Shown in pieces: positions 54,538 through 63,340 of a stretch of DNA of 64,000 bases (its first letter is position 1; each line of letters opens with the position of its first letter). The DNA lies in the NCBI GenBank assembly GCA_903897715.1, contig CAIUCS010000033.1:18672-82671 (forward strand). The letters run 5' to 3'. The notes under the pieces were generated by a model. It made no database searches. It was not told the DNA's origin and saw only the letters and a program-made list of their open reading frames with translations. The stretch comes from an uncultured Synechococcales cyanobacterium. Its GTDB lineage: Bacteria; Cyanobacteriota; Cyanobacteriia; CAIUCS01. Both the position numbers and the translations under genes were made by a program.

Positions 54538-55102
54538 GGACTAAAGCCTGTTTTTGGTGGGCAACGGTTTTCAGTCGCAGGTAAAAGTCAGAAGACCGAG
54601 TTGCCGGGACAAATTCCTGGATAGAGTGGTGATGGGTAAGCCATCGTCGCCGTTCCATGGGAACTAGGTACTCCCTTGTTCCCCCACCAGTACTCGTTAA
54701 TGAGTCATCTGGTGGACGTGGTGCTTCTGTTTGACGGAATGGAGTATAGGGCTGTCCATGGTTTTCTGGCACATCCACCATAACTCGAGTTAGGAAAGTT
54801 TGACGACCATAATAATTTATCTCTGGTGGGAATAGGTTCTGGTTCCCATCAAGGAATTGTGACCCAGGGCGATCGCAAATAATTCGTTCAAAGTCATAGG
54901 TGAAATGACAAAGAGGATGTCCCCGTCGTTTCCAGAATCCTAGGATTTGTTCCACAGAAACCGCCTTATACCGTCCCTGATATAAAGATTCCACCACCGC
55001 TAGACGGATCCACTCCATAGTAAAATGATAACTCCACGCTACAATAAATGACTCAGGTGCAAAACCTTCCAAGTCAAAGCTATAGTGGCGGAGTAAATCC
55101 AT
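54461..55102 (-). CDS. Conserved cyanobacterial hypothetical protein
   Basis: This 213-residue soluble protein starts at ATG 55102 ([20 protein letters not shown]), the conserved start as I recall it from other cyanobacteria; the frame is open 13 codons earlier. The N-terminal 90 residues, with [31 protein letters not shown], look like a real domain. The C-terminal half is Pro/Thr/Ser-rich and variable. Its end runs over the last 77 bp of dps on the other strand. It is divergent from thrB by 68 bp. No function is known. Confidence 0.75.
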   Translation of the reverse strand: MDLLRHYSFDLEGFAPESFIVAWSYHFTMEWIRLAVVESLYQGRYKAVSVEQILGFWKRRGHPLCHFTYDFERIICDRPGSQFLDGNQNLFPPEINYYGRQTFLTRVMVDVPENHGQPYTPFRQTEAPRPPDDSLTSTGGGTREYLVPMERRRWLTHHHSIQEFVPATRSSDFYLRLKTVAHQKQALVPIPASSVTSMQSSRESASVGSASQP

Positions 55103-55170
55103 TAGTACAATTGCTTGATCATCCCTTAGCCATAGATTCATTGGGTCACTGGAAATCTAAGAACATTAAT

Positions 55171-56151
55171 ATGACAGTATTCGAGCATTTGAACCAAACC
55201 CACCCTCATCAAGTGATGGTCAAAGTTCCAGCCACTACGGCTAATTTAGGACCTGGATTTGACTGCATTGGTGCGGCGTTGAATTTATATAATTGCTTTC
55301 ATTTTTCACTTCCCACCTCCCGGTCAACTCCCACCTTGACTATTATAGCCAATGGTGTTGGAGCAGAGCGGGTTGCAATAGATGCCAGTAATTTAGTGTA
55401 TCGATCCTTCGCATCCTTTTTTCAACAGTTAGGCAAAACCCCTCCACCAGTGGTAATTACAATCCATATGAGTATCCCGTTAGCACGAGGGTTGGGAAGT
55501 TCGGCTACTGCAATTGTGGGGGGCATTATGGCTGCCAACCATCTGATGCATTCACCCTTCAGTCAGGCAGATGTTATGCAGTTGGCTATCGCCTTAGAAG
55601 GACACCCGGATAACGTTGTCCCCGCATTGGTTGGCGGATGTCAACTGGCAACAACCATTAACCCCACCTCAAACCCCAGCCACCTCATTACCCCCATATC
55701 CTGGCATCCATCCCTCACGCCTATAATTGCCATTCCCGACTTTGAACTATCCACCCAGGCTGCCCGTCAAGTCTTACCCCTTCAATACCCTCGAGAGGAT
55801 GTAATTTTTAATACGTCCCATTTGGGGTTATTAATTCGGGCATTGGAGACTAAAAACCCTGAATGGCTGCGAATTGCACTAGCCGATCGCATCCATCAGC
55901 CCTATCGTCAAGCATTAATTCCAGGATATGAACAGGTGCATGGAGCGGCTATCGCTGCCGGTGCCTATGGAGTTGTCATTAGTGGAGCCGGTCCCAGTTT
56001 ATTAGCGCTCGTGGATCAATCCCAAGCAGCAGGAGTAATCCTAGCCATGGAACAGGCATGGCTAGAAGTTGGTCTCACGTCAACCGTCCAAGCCATGACT
56101 CTCGACCAAGGGGGTGCCACCCTGATCGAGCCAGTTCATCCTATGGCATAG
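55171..56151 (+). CDS. thrB: Homoserine kinase
   Basis: ThrB phosphorylates homoserine in threonine synthesis (GHMP kinase). From ATG 55171 it has 326 residues. The motifs are KVPATTANLGPGFDCIGAAL (about 17-36), the ATP loop PLARGLGSSATAIVGG (about 107-122) and the C-terminal GVVISGAGPSLLAL. The frame is open about 40 codons upstream, but that part overlaps the divergent gene and lacks conservation. It is a single gene, convergent with tldD. Confidence 0.92.
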   Translation: MTVFEHLNQTHPHQVMVKVPATTANLGPGFDCIGAALNLYNCFHFSLPTSRSTPTLTIIANGVGAERVAIDASNLVYRSFASFFQQLGKTPPPVVITIHMSIPLARGLGSSATAIVGGIMAANHLMHSPFSQADVMQLAIALEGHPDNVVPALVGGCQLATTINPTSNPSHLITPISWHPSLTPIIAIPDFELSTQAARQVLPLQYPREDVIFNTSHLGLLIRALETKNPEWLRIALADRIHQPYRQALIPGYEQVHGAAIAAGAYGVVISGAGPSLLALVDQSQAAGVILAMEQAWLEVGLTSTVQAMTLDQGGATLIEPVHPMA

Positions 56152-56224
56152 CCCCAACTAAAGAACCGTCAGCAGGAAAAACCCAGAGATGGAAGCCCAT
56201 GGTTCTTTGCCACTATAGAAAAAA

Positions 56225-57703
56225 TTAACGACCACCCACTGTAATACTGTCCACCTTCAGGTGGGGTTGTCCCACGGTGACATAAATACTGCCACTCACA
56301 GAACCACAGAAGCCCGCAGCTAATCCTAAATCATTGGAACACATGGAAATTTTATTCATAATATCCTGAGCTTCTCCAACTAGGGTTGCTCCTTTCAGGG
56401 GCTTCGTTAGTTGACCATGGTCAATCCAATAGGCTTCATCAACGGCAAAGTTAAATTGACCCGTTGCTCCCACACTGCCGCCACCCATCTTTTTACAATA
56501 AATACCCCGATCCACTGACGATAGTAAGTCATCTAAACTAAAATCACCAGGGGCGATATAGGTATTTCGCATCCGACTAGCGGCAGGATAGGCAAAACTT
56601 TGGCGCCTTCCACTTCCTGTACGGGGTTGTCCAGTACGGAGAGAACCGGCGCGGTCAGAGAGAAAATTCTTCAGAACTCCATTTTCAATTAACAATGTAC
56701 GCTGAGAAGGCATCCCTTCATCGTCCATATCAATGGTACCAAAAGCTTGATCTGATAAACCCTCATCCCAGGCTGTCAAACTTTCATGGGCAATCTTTTC
56801 TCCCTTTCTTTGAGCAAAGGGGGTGGTCTGACGTTCCAATTGGGTGGTTTCTAGTAAATGACCACACGCTTCATGAAAAATAACCCCACCGAATTGATTA
56901 GCCATGATAATAGGATAATTGCCAGATTCAACATAGTCTGCATAAAGCATGTGACCCGCTGATGCAGCCACCTCTTCGGCATTATCTGCATAATTCCATT
57001 TCCTTAGGAAATCCGGTTGTCCGGTATTACCAACGCGCTGGTTAATGGAAGAGCGATGATTCCCATCTGCACATAGGAGGCTGTAACCAACAGATTGAGT
57101 CAGACGAATATCCCGGGCAAATGTACCATCACTGGCGGCAACTAAAACCTCTTGCCAATCTCGAAAATAGGCAGCCCGACGGGACTGCACATGGGTTGCT
57201 TTTTTATTAAGGGCATCGTTGGCAGACAGAAGTACCTCTTCCATTTCCGCCATAGAACTGCAATGAGTCAGCCATGTTTCTTTGTGACGGAGCTTGGTAT
57301 AATCCCGCAGTAAACCCAGGTTAATTTCAGGGATGTAGGCATGGGAACTGGGAAGCTGAAGTCCAAGGATATCCAAGGCTTTCTCCAGGGATGATTTCAA
57401 TCCAGCAAAAGAAACATCATTGGTACTTACATACCCATCTCTTTTGCCACGAAATACCCTAACTCCTGCTCCCACTGACAAACGGGGAGAGATGCTGGTG
57501 AGGGTATCGTCTTCGGCTAAGGAGCTAATGTAATTAACCCGTTCAAGAAAGAATTCAATAAAGTCAGCACCTGCCGAACGCCCTAGCCCTAAAAGAGTTG
57601 AAAGGGGGGTTTCCCATGATTGGTCAAACCGGTCTGGGGAGGGAGAATACTCTAACGTGGGGAGTTGATAAGATAGTAAAAGGGAGGGGGTGGCTAGAAT
57701 CAT
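56225..57703 (-). CDS. tldD: Metalloprotease TldD
   Basis: TldD with TldE/PmbA forms a zinc protease that processes peptides such as microcin-like precursors and acts on unfolded chains. The 492 residues have the zinc motif HEACGH (277-282), two histidines and a glutamate, and the further conserved FMAxx-like Gly-rich C-terminal part ([13 protein letters not shown], about 417-429). The family length is 460-480. A partner tldE is not in the window. The start ATG 57703 may be a little early; the conserved domain begins around residue 30. It is convergent with thrB. Confidence 0.9.
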   Translation of the reverse strand: MILATPSLLLSYQLPTLEYSPSPDRFDQSWETPLSTLLGLGRSAGADFIEFFLERVNYISSLAEDDTLTSISPRLSVGAGVRVFRGKRDGYVSTNDVSFAGLKSSLEKALDILGLQLPSSHAYIPEINLGLLRDYTKLRHKETWLTHCSSMAEMEEVLLSANDALNKKATHVQSRRAAYFRDWQEVLVAASDGTFARDIRLTQSVGYSLLCADGNHRSSINQRVGNTGQPDFLRKWNYADNAEEVAASAGHMLYADYVESGNYPIIMANQFGGVIFHEACGHLLETTQLERQTTPFAQRKGEKIAHESLTAWDEGLSDQAFGTIDMDDEGMPSQRTLLIENGVLKNFLSDRAGSLRTGQPRTGSGRRQSFAYPAASRMRNTYIAPGDFSLDDLLSSVDRGIYCKKMGGGSVGATGQFNFAVDEAYWIDHGQLTKPLKGATLVGEAQDIMNKISMCSNDLGLAAGFCGSVSGSIYVTVGQPHLKVDSITVGGR

Positions 57704-57989
57704 GAAGAATAACCTTAAAATTTATCGGTTGAACTCGCCGTTATCAGTAGTTAGTTATCTCTTTCAGTTTAACATAAGGTCTAAGAGTGGGTGGGAGTCT
57801 GCCCAGCTTGGATAAAAACCCGTTATCTTCCCCAGTCCAAGGAAAAAAGTCCATTTTCAGTCATCAGTCCACCACTCCCAATCCGAATCGAAGCCATGAA
57901 TGTGGCTTCCTTAGGATATTTTCAGCCTCATGATGAACCATAGTTCTCATCATTTGACCAATTACATCATCCAACAGTTTTAATTTCCC

Positions 57990-59180
57990 ATGATTCACTC
58001 CCAATCTGTCAGTGCACACGTTGCTCGTCTTTACAACACCTACCCATTTCCCCCCGAACCAATTTTAGATGAGCCTCCCCCTGGATATAACTGGCGTTGG
58101 AACTGGATTACAGCTGCAGCATTTTGCAGTGGTCGTAAACCTACTCGTCTTGATGTGCGGATCTTAGATGCTGGTTGTGGCACAGGGGTTAGCACGGAGT
58201 ATTTAGCCCATCTGAATCCCCATGCCCATGTAACTGGAATTGATATTAGTGAAGGAGCTTTGGACATAGCTCGGGAACGCTGTCAACGATCAGGGGCAGG
58301 TCGGGTTGAATTTCGTCATCTCAGTCTCTATGACGTGGAACAATTGTCTGGAGAATTTGATTATATCAACTGCGTTGGAGTGTTACATCATCTAAGGGAA
58401 CCTCAACGGGGGCTCCAGTCTCTAGCAGCCAAACTAGCTCCGGCAGGATATATCCATATTTTTGTGTATGCTGCTCTGGGACGGTGGGAAATTCAATTAA
58501 TGCAAGAAGCACTAGCACTTTTGCAGGGTGATTCCATGGGGGATTTTCGAGGCGGGGTACAACTGGGGCGCACACTTTTTGCGGCTTTACCAGAAGGCAA
58601 TCGGCTGCGTAGACGGGAAGAGGAACGGTGGGCGATGGAAAATCAACGGGATGAATGTTTTGCTGACATGTACCTCCATCCTCAAGAAACTGACTATACC
58701 ATTGATACCCTCTTTGAACTCATTGATAAATCAGGTCTGGAGTTTTTAGGGTTCTCCAATCCTGGCTTTTGGCAGTTGGAGCGATTGTTTAGCAAACAAC
58801 CAGATTTAATAAAGCGGGCAGCCTTACTAACTGAACGACAACGGTATCGACTGACTGAATTATTGGATCCAGATGTCAGTCACTATGAGTTTTTTCTAGC
58901 AAAGCCCCCAGTGACCCGGATTAACTGGAGTCATGATACTGATTTATGGAATGCCACTGCTGAATTAAGTCCCTGTACGCAGGGTTGGCCCCACCAGTTA
59001 TTATTCAACGGCGACTACCAAGTTGTTCATCTAACTGAGGGGGAGTACCTCTTTCTGGAACAATGCACTTCCCGACCAGATGCTACGGTGGGGGACATTC
59101 TAGAAACTATCTCCTTTGACTTAGATGGCGTTCGTTTGTTGCTCCACCGCCAACTCATTTTATTGACCCCCCACGGTTAA
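57990..59180 (+). CDS. Class I SAM-dependent methyltransferase
   Basis: This is a 396-residue protein with an N-terminal methyltransferase domain (about 45-190). The SAM loop is ILDAGCGTGVSTEYLA, motif II is THVTGIDISEGAL-like (HVTGIDISEGAL), and the motif-IV region is NCVGVLHHLREP. The start MIHSQSVSAHVARLYNTYPFPPEP is typical of a cyanobacterial group. The C-terminal 180 residues have no domain that I know. The substrate is not known. It stands alone after a 286-bp gap and is convergent with the yraN gene. Confidence 0.85.
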   Translation: MIHSQSVSAHVARLYNTYPFPPEPILDEPPPGYNWRWNWITAAAFCSGRKPTRLDVRILDAGCGTGVSTEYLAHLNPHAHVTGIDISEGALDIARERCQRSGAGRVEFRHLSLYDVEQLSGEFDYINCVGVLHHLREPQRGLQSLAAKLAPAGYIHIFVYAALGRWEIQLMQEALALLQGDSMGDFRGGVQLGRTLFAALPEGNRLRRREEERWAMENQRDECFADMYLHPQETDYTIDTLFELIDKSGLEFLGFSNPGFWQLERLFSKQPDLIKRAALLTERQRYRLTELLDPDVSHYEFFLAKPPVTRINWSHDTDLWNATAELSPCTQGWPHQLLFNGDYQVVHLTEGEYLFLEQCTSRPDATVGDILETISFDLDGVRLLLHRQLILLTPHG

Positions 59181-59203
59181 TTGCCAGATTGAATTGCAGG
59201 GGA

Positions 59204-59761
59204 TTAACTTGACAAGCCCCAAAATGCTCCTTCGATATAATCCTGGAGAGTAAGTTGGAACCCCGATCGCCCTTGTGGATGATCCCTAACCGGGGTACAT
59301 CGGTCACGGGTATCATCAGAATGTTGATGGGCTGGCAAACGTTGGCAATTCACCAGTGCCACATCAAATCGACATTCAGTGATGGTCAAACCGGGATGAA
59401 TGATGGAGTAATCTACTAAAAATAGTTGGGCAGTTTGCCATAACTTAGCCTGTTTCTTGGGTGTAATCGAGAATAGCCCATCCCCATCCCAATTCCCTCG
59501 CCGACGTGTCTTGACTTCCACAAATATTAGGGTAACCCCTGTTCCCCCCTGGGTTGATGCCATTGAAACAGGCTGGGAGAAGGGATTAACCCTACAATCA
59601 TGGGATAATTCTCCATAGGGACGTTGGGCAATAATATCGATCTCACCCCAACGGCATTGCCACCTGCGATTGACAATATCCCACCCTTGGGCTAGAAGCC
59701 ATTCGGCGACGAAGTCTTCTCCTAATTGACCGCTATTGATTTCCCCAAAAAGCTTGACCAT
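59204..59761 (-). CDS. YraN/UPF0102-family nuclease-like protein with an insertion
   Basis: This 185-residue protein is of the UPF0102 family, a PD-(D/E)XK nuclease fold linked to RNA or DNA processing. The conserved core is seen: [17 protein letters not shown] (about 11-27), WGEIDIIAQ (about 38-46) and [13 protein letters not shown] (about 80-92). Between the E and EVK strands lies a loop of about 28 residues ([19 protein letters not shown]) not found in short family members. A C-terminal extension follows. Catalytic acids are retained. The gene name yraN is used in E. coli. It is divergent from the VOC gene by 76 bp. Confidence 0.85.
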   Translation of the reverse strand: MVKLFGEINSGQLGEDFVAEWLLAQGWDIVNRRWQCRWGEIDIIAQRPYGELSHDCRVNPFSQPVSMASTQGGTGVTLIFVEVKTRRRGNWDGDGLFSITPKKQAKLWQTAQLFLVDYSIIHPGLTITECRFDVALVNCQRLPAHQHSDDTRDRCTPVRDHPQGRSGFQLTLQDYIEGAFWGLSS

Positions 59762-59837
59762 AATGCACTAGGGATAATTGGGTTTTTATGACTTAGACTT
59801 TAAGTATAAAACTGTAGGATGGATTCAGGTTTGAGGA

Positions 59838-60323
59838 ATGGTGGATGTTGATCAATTAACAGTCGGGGCATCACTCCAGATGCAACCCCAAGGGAGTTCA
59901 GCCGTTATTTTTCATTTAGCCTTTCCAGTGAAGGATCTAGAGGAAACAAAATCCTTTTATGTCAACGGTTTGGGGTGTGCATTGGGACGAGAAACCAATA
60001 CAGCCCTAATTCTCAACCTATATGGGCATCAACTGGTAGCCCATGTTACTGATGAACCGACGACAAAGCAAAAAGGAATTTATCCCTGTCATTTTGGACT
60101 GATCTTCTTGGTTGAAACCCATTGGCATGAACTATTGGTTAAAGCCTCAGAACGTCAACTCCTTTTTTACCAAGGGGCTAAACAGCGGTTCATTGGTTCT
60201 CCCCTGGAACATCGGACTTTCTTTTTGCAAGACCCCTCTGGTAACTTAATGGAATTTAAGTTTTACCGATATCCTGAAGCAATATTTGGCGATCGCGCCC
60301 TTCATTGCATTGGAGATGGATGA
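59838..60323 (+). CDS. VOC (glyoxalase/bleomycin-resistance) family protein
   Basis: This 161-residue metalloenzyme fold is built from paired beta-alpha-beta-beta-beta units. The VOC pattern is FHLAFPVKDLEETKSFYVNGLGC (about 25-47), GHQLVAHV and the C-terminal FFLQDPSGNLMEFKFY (about 131-146). The metal ligands expected are H26, H68 or H94 and E142. The first 20 residues vary, so the start may be later. No substrate can be named. It is divergent from yraN and convergent with the CPBP protease gene. Confidence 0.83.
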   Translation: MVDVDQLTVGASLQMQPQGSSAVIFHLAFPVKDLEETKSFYVNGLGCALGRETNTALILNLYGHQLVAHVTDEPTTKQKGIYPCHFGLIFLVETHWHELLVKASERQLLFYQGAKQRFIGSPLEHRTFFLQDPSGNLMEFKFYRYPEAIFGDRALHCIGDG

Positions 60324-60349
60324 TTTTTTTCCATGGCAATTAATGGAAG

Positions 60350-61696
60350 CTAAAATGGAGCAGTTAGGGGAACTTTGAGAAGTAATACCGCAGTTGTATC
60401 AATTAATCCATGAAGAAAAACTGAACACCAAAGACGATTCGTCTCCCCAAATGCTAATCCGTAAAAAGTCGCCGCAATTGAACCTAAGAAAATATAAACG
60501 GCTTTAAATTCCAGTTCTGATAGCAAACTACCATCCCCTGGATTATTACCAAAGTGAAATACTCCGAAAATGATAGCAGTGATAACCGTACTCATTATCA
60601 CCAATTGGTTCTGACTTTGGGGTGCTTTTTGCCACCGATACAAGGAATCTCGTACGAATACCATTAACCCAGATCGAAATAAAATTTCCTCCATTACCCC
60701 AACGCGAAAACTAAAAAGAATCAGGTAGGTAACTATCTCCATAGGACTAGGGATACCACTTAACGGTCGATTAAATTGTAATCCCAAGGTTAAAGGGATG
60801 AGAACAATGCAAGCGATCGCTGTGATCTTAAGGTAGTATTTTAAATCCATCAGCCTGACTTGAAAACTATAGCCAAAATGCTCCCTACCCAACCCTGTTC
60901 CATACATCACCACAACAATGAACAGATGAACACTGATGAAGGAAGCAAAGTCAAAATGTAAACTAGAAAAGAGGATCATGGCTCCTAAACAAGTCAGAAC
61001 CAAGAAAAAATCAAAAACTTGTAACCGCTGCCCACAGCCTGGCTGTCGGCTGAATGGTAGGTTCATGCCGAGAAATAGCACTATATAGGCAAATCCTAAG
61101 AGATATCCATCTGTAATCAGCACCGAGCAGGCAATTAAATGAAGGGTTAGAAAAATGGTAATTTCCAGATGGTGACTGAACAGTTTAGATATATGGGAAA
61201 TATGCTTGATTAAAGGAGGTTGGGATCGCAGTTTCAGGAATAGGAAGGGCAGACGTAAGACAATAAAAGCAGCGGATAAAAATGCCATAGCATTGAAGCT
61301 AAAGGGATTATCGGATATCACTCGACGGAGGGGACCTAGCCAACTGAATTTATTTGGATCCCATCCTAGATACGCCACTGGGAAAATATAGAGGGCTAAT
61401 GCACAACAAATCCCTAACTGAAAAAATAAGCCATCGTATTTCAACAAAACTGAACGAACCCACCGTGAGCCAGGGGGGGTGGCGAAAAAGAAAACTGGAA
61501 CCCCAGAAAATCCAACTAAGGCAATACATTCCACTAATTTTTCCATCCAGGTCCAGCTATCATCTCTTACACTTAACCGGAAGAATAAAGCGATAAACCA
61601 TAACCCACATCCAATTCCGGCAAAGAGTAGCTCACCCTGTCCACCGAAAGGCGAGGGTTTGACCAATTCGCAACGACGCAAGAGAACTAATTTCAT
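60350..61696 (-). CDS. CPBP-family membrane protease with long N-terminal membrane region
   Basis: This 448-residue protein has about eleven helices. The C-terminal third contains the CPBP/ABI motif VGVMEEILFRSGLM (about 325-340, with the EE...R pair), then IIFGVFHFGN and the HG motif LWCSVFLHGLIDTT. The N-terminal 250 residues add about seven helices not seen in short family members. It is a second CPBP gene in the window besides 34390. Two-thirds of its length is not explained by the protease domain. The function is unknown. Confidence 0.75.
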   Translation of the reverse strand: MKLVLLRRCELVKPSPFGGQGELLFAGIGCGLWFIALFFRLSVRDDSWTWMEKLVECIALVGFSGVPVFFFATPPGSRWVRSVLLKYDGLFFQLGICCALALYIFPVAYLGWDPNKFSWLGPLRRVISDNPFSFNAMAFLSAAFIVLRLPFLFLKLRSQPPLIKHISHISKLFSHHLEITIFLTLHLIACSVLITDGYLLGFAYIVLFLGMNLPFSRQPGCGQRLQVFDFFLVLTCLGAMILFSSLHFDFASFISVHLFIVVVMYGTGLGREHFGYSFQVRLMDLKYYLKITAIACIVLIPLTLGLQFNRPLSGIPSPMEIVTYLILFSFRVGVMEEILFRSGLMVFVRDSLYRWQKAPQSQNQLVIMSTVITAIIFGVFHFGNNPGDGSLLSELEFKAVYIFLGSIAATFYGLAFGETNRLWCSVFLHGLIDTTAVLLLKVPLTAPF

Positions 61697-61856
61697 CGGT
61701 GTACTGCAACAGTAATCATCAATTTTTGATCATCCATCCAAATGCAAGGACCGAATTATGCGTCGGATCAGCGGTGGAAAGACAAGTGCGTGCAGGACAT
61801 TGGTTGTTATACTTACCAAGAGCCATCCAAGTGATGGCACTGATGGATGATCTCCT

Positions 61857-62795
61857 TTAATTGGGGAGATTGGTTGGTTGTTGTTTCAAGTTGGTGAGTA
61901 TGGTTTGAATACGGGGGGTTTCCAGGAATTGCTTAGCTTCGGTTAATAATTTCTCCCCCCATAGATTTTCCTTTAGAAATGCCAGATCTGCATACCGACG
62001 ATCAATTTTAAGGGCAGCTTCACCTAATTCTAAACCCTTGCTTTGTTCGCCTCGAAAATAAATGGCAATTGCGAGAGCTAAACGGGGTTCAGCCGCATCT
62101 TCTTCTAAGTTTGCGGCCATTTGCCATTGCTTTAAGGCAGCATCAACCCTGCCGAGTTCATAATCAATCAATCCAATGTTATTAATGGCAGGCCAAAATT
62201 TAGCATCCAGACGGACTGTTTTATTGTATTGGGCGATCGCCTCCTGATACCGCTTTAGCATATAAAAGGCGTTACCCAAATCAAACAAGGCTCCCGGAGT
62301 TTGGGGACGAAGCTTTAATCCAGATTGAATATAATCCACTGCTTCTTTATACTTTTGCTTTTGGAAATGGGCAGTCCCCAACGCAAAAAATACAGCCGAT
62401 TCTTTAGGGTTCAGTTTAATGGCTTGTTTTAGAGCCCCAATCCCCTCATCAAGACGTTGAGATTGAATATAAAGACTTCCTAACAAAGCCCACACTTGGA
62501 AATTTCGAGGAGCCAACTGAACGGCTAACTGGGCTCGGGGTAATGCGAGTTGGAATTGTTGTAACTGAGATAATTGGGCAGCTTCTTGGGCTAAACTAAG
62601 CCCCTGGCGAGTCATTTGTTCTGAATCTAACTCTAACAATCGGGGTAGGAGGGACTGTCCCACAACCGGAGTGGGATAACAAAATGCCCAACTCAGGGTA
62701 AGGCTAACGGCAGCCGCCACCAGTAAACTCTTTGATTGAAAGGGTTTGGGGGAAAACCTATTGATAAAATGGGACACGGTAAATGATGATAACAA
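61857..62795 (-). CDS. Exported tetratricopeptide-repeat protein
   Basis: This 312-residue protein has an N-terminal hydrophobic segment (about 22-45, a signal peptide or anchor). About six TPRs follow, from about 62 to 270 (for example GIGALKQAIKLNPKESAVFFALGTAHFQ and EAIAQYNKTVRLDAKFWPAINNIGLI). Such arrays bind partner proteins. The start ATG 62795 gives a 21-residue basic leader ahead of the hydrophobic part. The gene stands alone, next to a region of decayed mobile DNA. The partner is unknown. Confidence 0.83.
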   Translation of the reverse strand: MLSSFTVSHFINRFSPKPFQSKSLLVAAAVSLTLSWAFCYPTPVVGQSLLPRLLELDSEQMTRQGLSLAQEAAQLSQLQQFQLALPRAQLAVQLAPRNFQVWALLGSLYIQSQRLDEGIGALKQAIKLNPKESAVFFALGTAHFQKQKYKEAVDYIQSGLKLRPQTPGALFDLGNAFYMLKRYQEAIAQYNKTVRLDAKFWPAINNIGLIDYELGRVDAALKQWQMAANLEEDAAEPRLALAIAIYFRGEQSKGLELGEAALKIDRRYADLAFLKENLWGEKLLTEAKQFLETPRIQTILTNLKQQPTNLPN

Positions 62796-62842
62796 GGGAT
62801 AAAAAAATAATCACAAAGGGTGACAAATCTCACCGTCAACCG

Positions 62843-63074
62843 CTAAGAGCGGTCTGAAGGGGGCTTCTCAAATTCATAAATGAGAGTTCTTGTCTCACAA
62901 GCTGTGCATCCACTGAGCCTCCACAAGCAGCAAACGGTTGTCCTACCCTCCGTTTAAGTATATTCAAGCTTGCGTTTAATCCCTGTCTAAACTGACTCCA
63001 CAATTAGGGTAATCATGAACTCGAATCGACAAGTCTTTAACAACACTTTCCTCACAATTAAAACATCAGATGCT
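62843..63074 (-). pseudogene. Decayed IS200/IS605-type TnpB C-terminus
   Basis: The minus strand holds the C-terminal zinc finger and RuvC-III parts of a TnpB: CFNCEESVVKDLSIRVHDYP, then NCGVSLDRD, where LDRD is followed by stops. After a frameshift it continues with TTVCCLWRLSGCTACETRTL and EKPPSDRS, then TAG. Several stop codons and the frameshift make it non-functional. It ends exactly at the MITE family-2 copy B. This suggests that the MITE inserted into, or next to, an already decaying element. Confidence 0.8.
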
Positions 63075-63246
63075 CAGGGCAACTGCACACAAAACTTTAT
63101 TTATCAATAAGAACCAATTTTCATCACTTTATTGCAAAAATTCTCATTAGTCAAGGCTTATTGAGAATAAAAATCTTCTAAACTAGTGTTTTTAATATTG
63201 AGGTACACATTATATAGCCCGTTAAGAAACGTGTGCGGTTGCCCTG
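63075..63246 (-). mobile_element. MITE family 2, copy B (172 bp)
   Basis: It is closely identical to copy A (26969-27140) in inverted orientation. The ends are CAGGGCAACTGCACAC and GTGTGCGGTTGCCCTG, a better-preserved inverted repeat than in copy A. The middle has ATTCTCA...TGAGAAT, a possible inner stem. A target duplication is not clear. It lies between the TnpB remnant and 63247-63340, which carries CAACCGCTAAGAGCAGTCT, similar to 62837-62855, so a second IS605 end may also be there. Confidence 0.82.
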
Positions 63247-63340
63247 ATCGCTGCCTATACTCCCTTGTCAATTTACCTAGGGGTGGGACTCCTCCCTCAC
63301 CACCAACCGCTAAGAGCAGTCTAGGGGGGTACCCCGCAGT

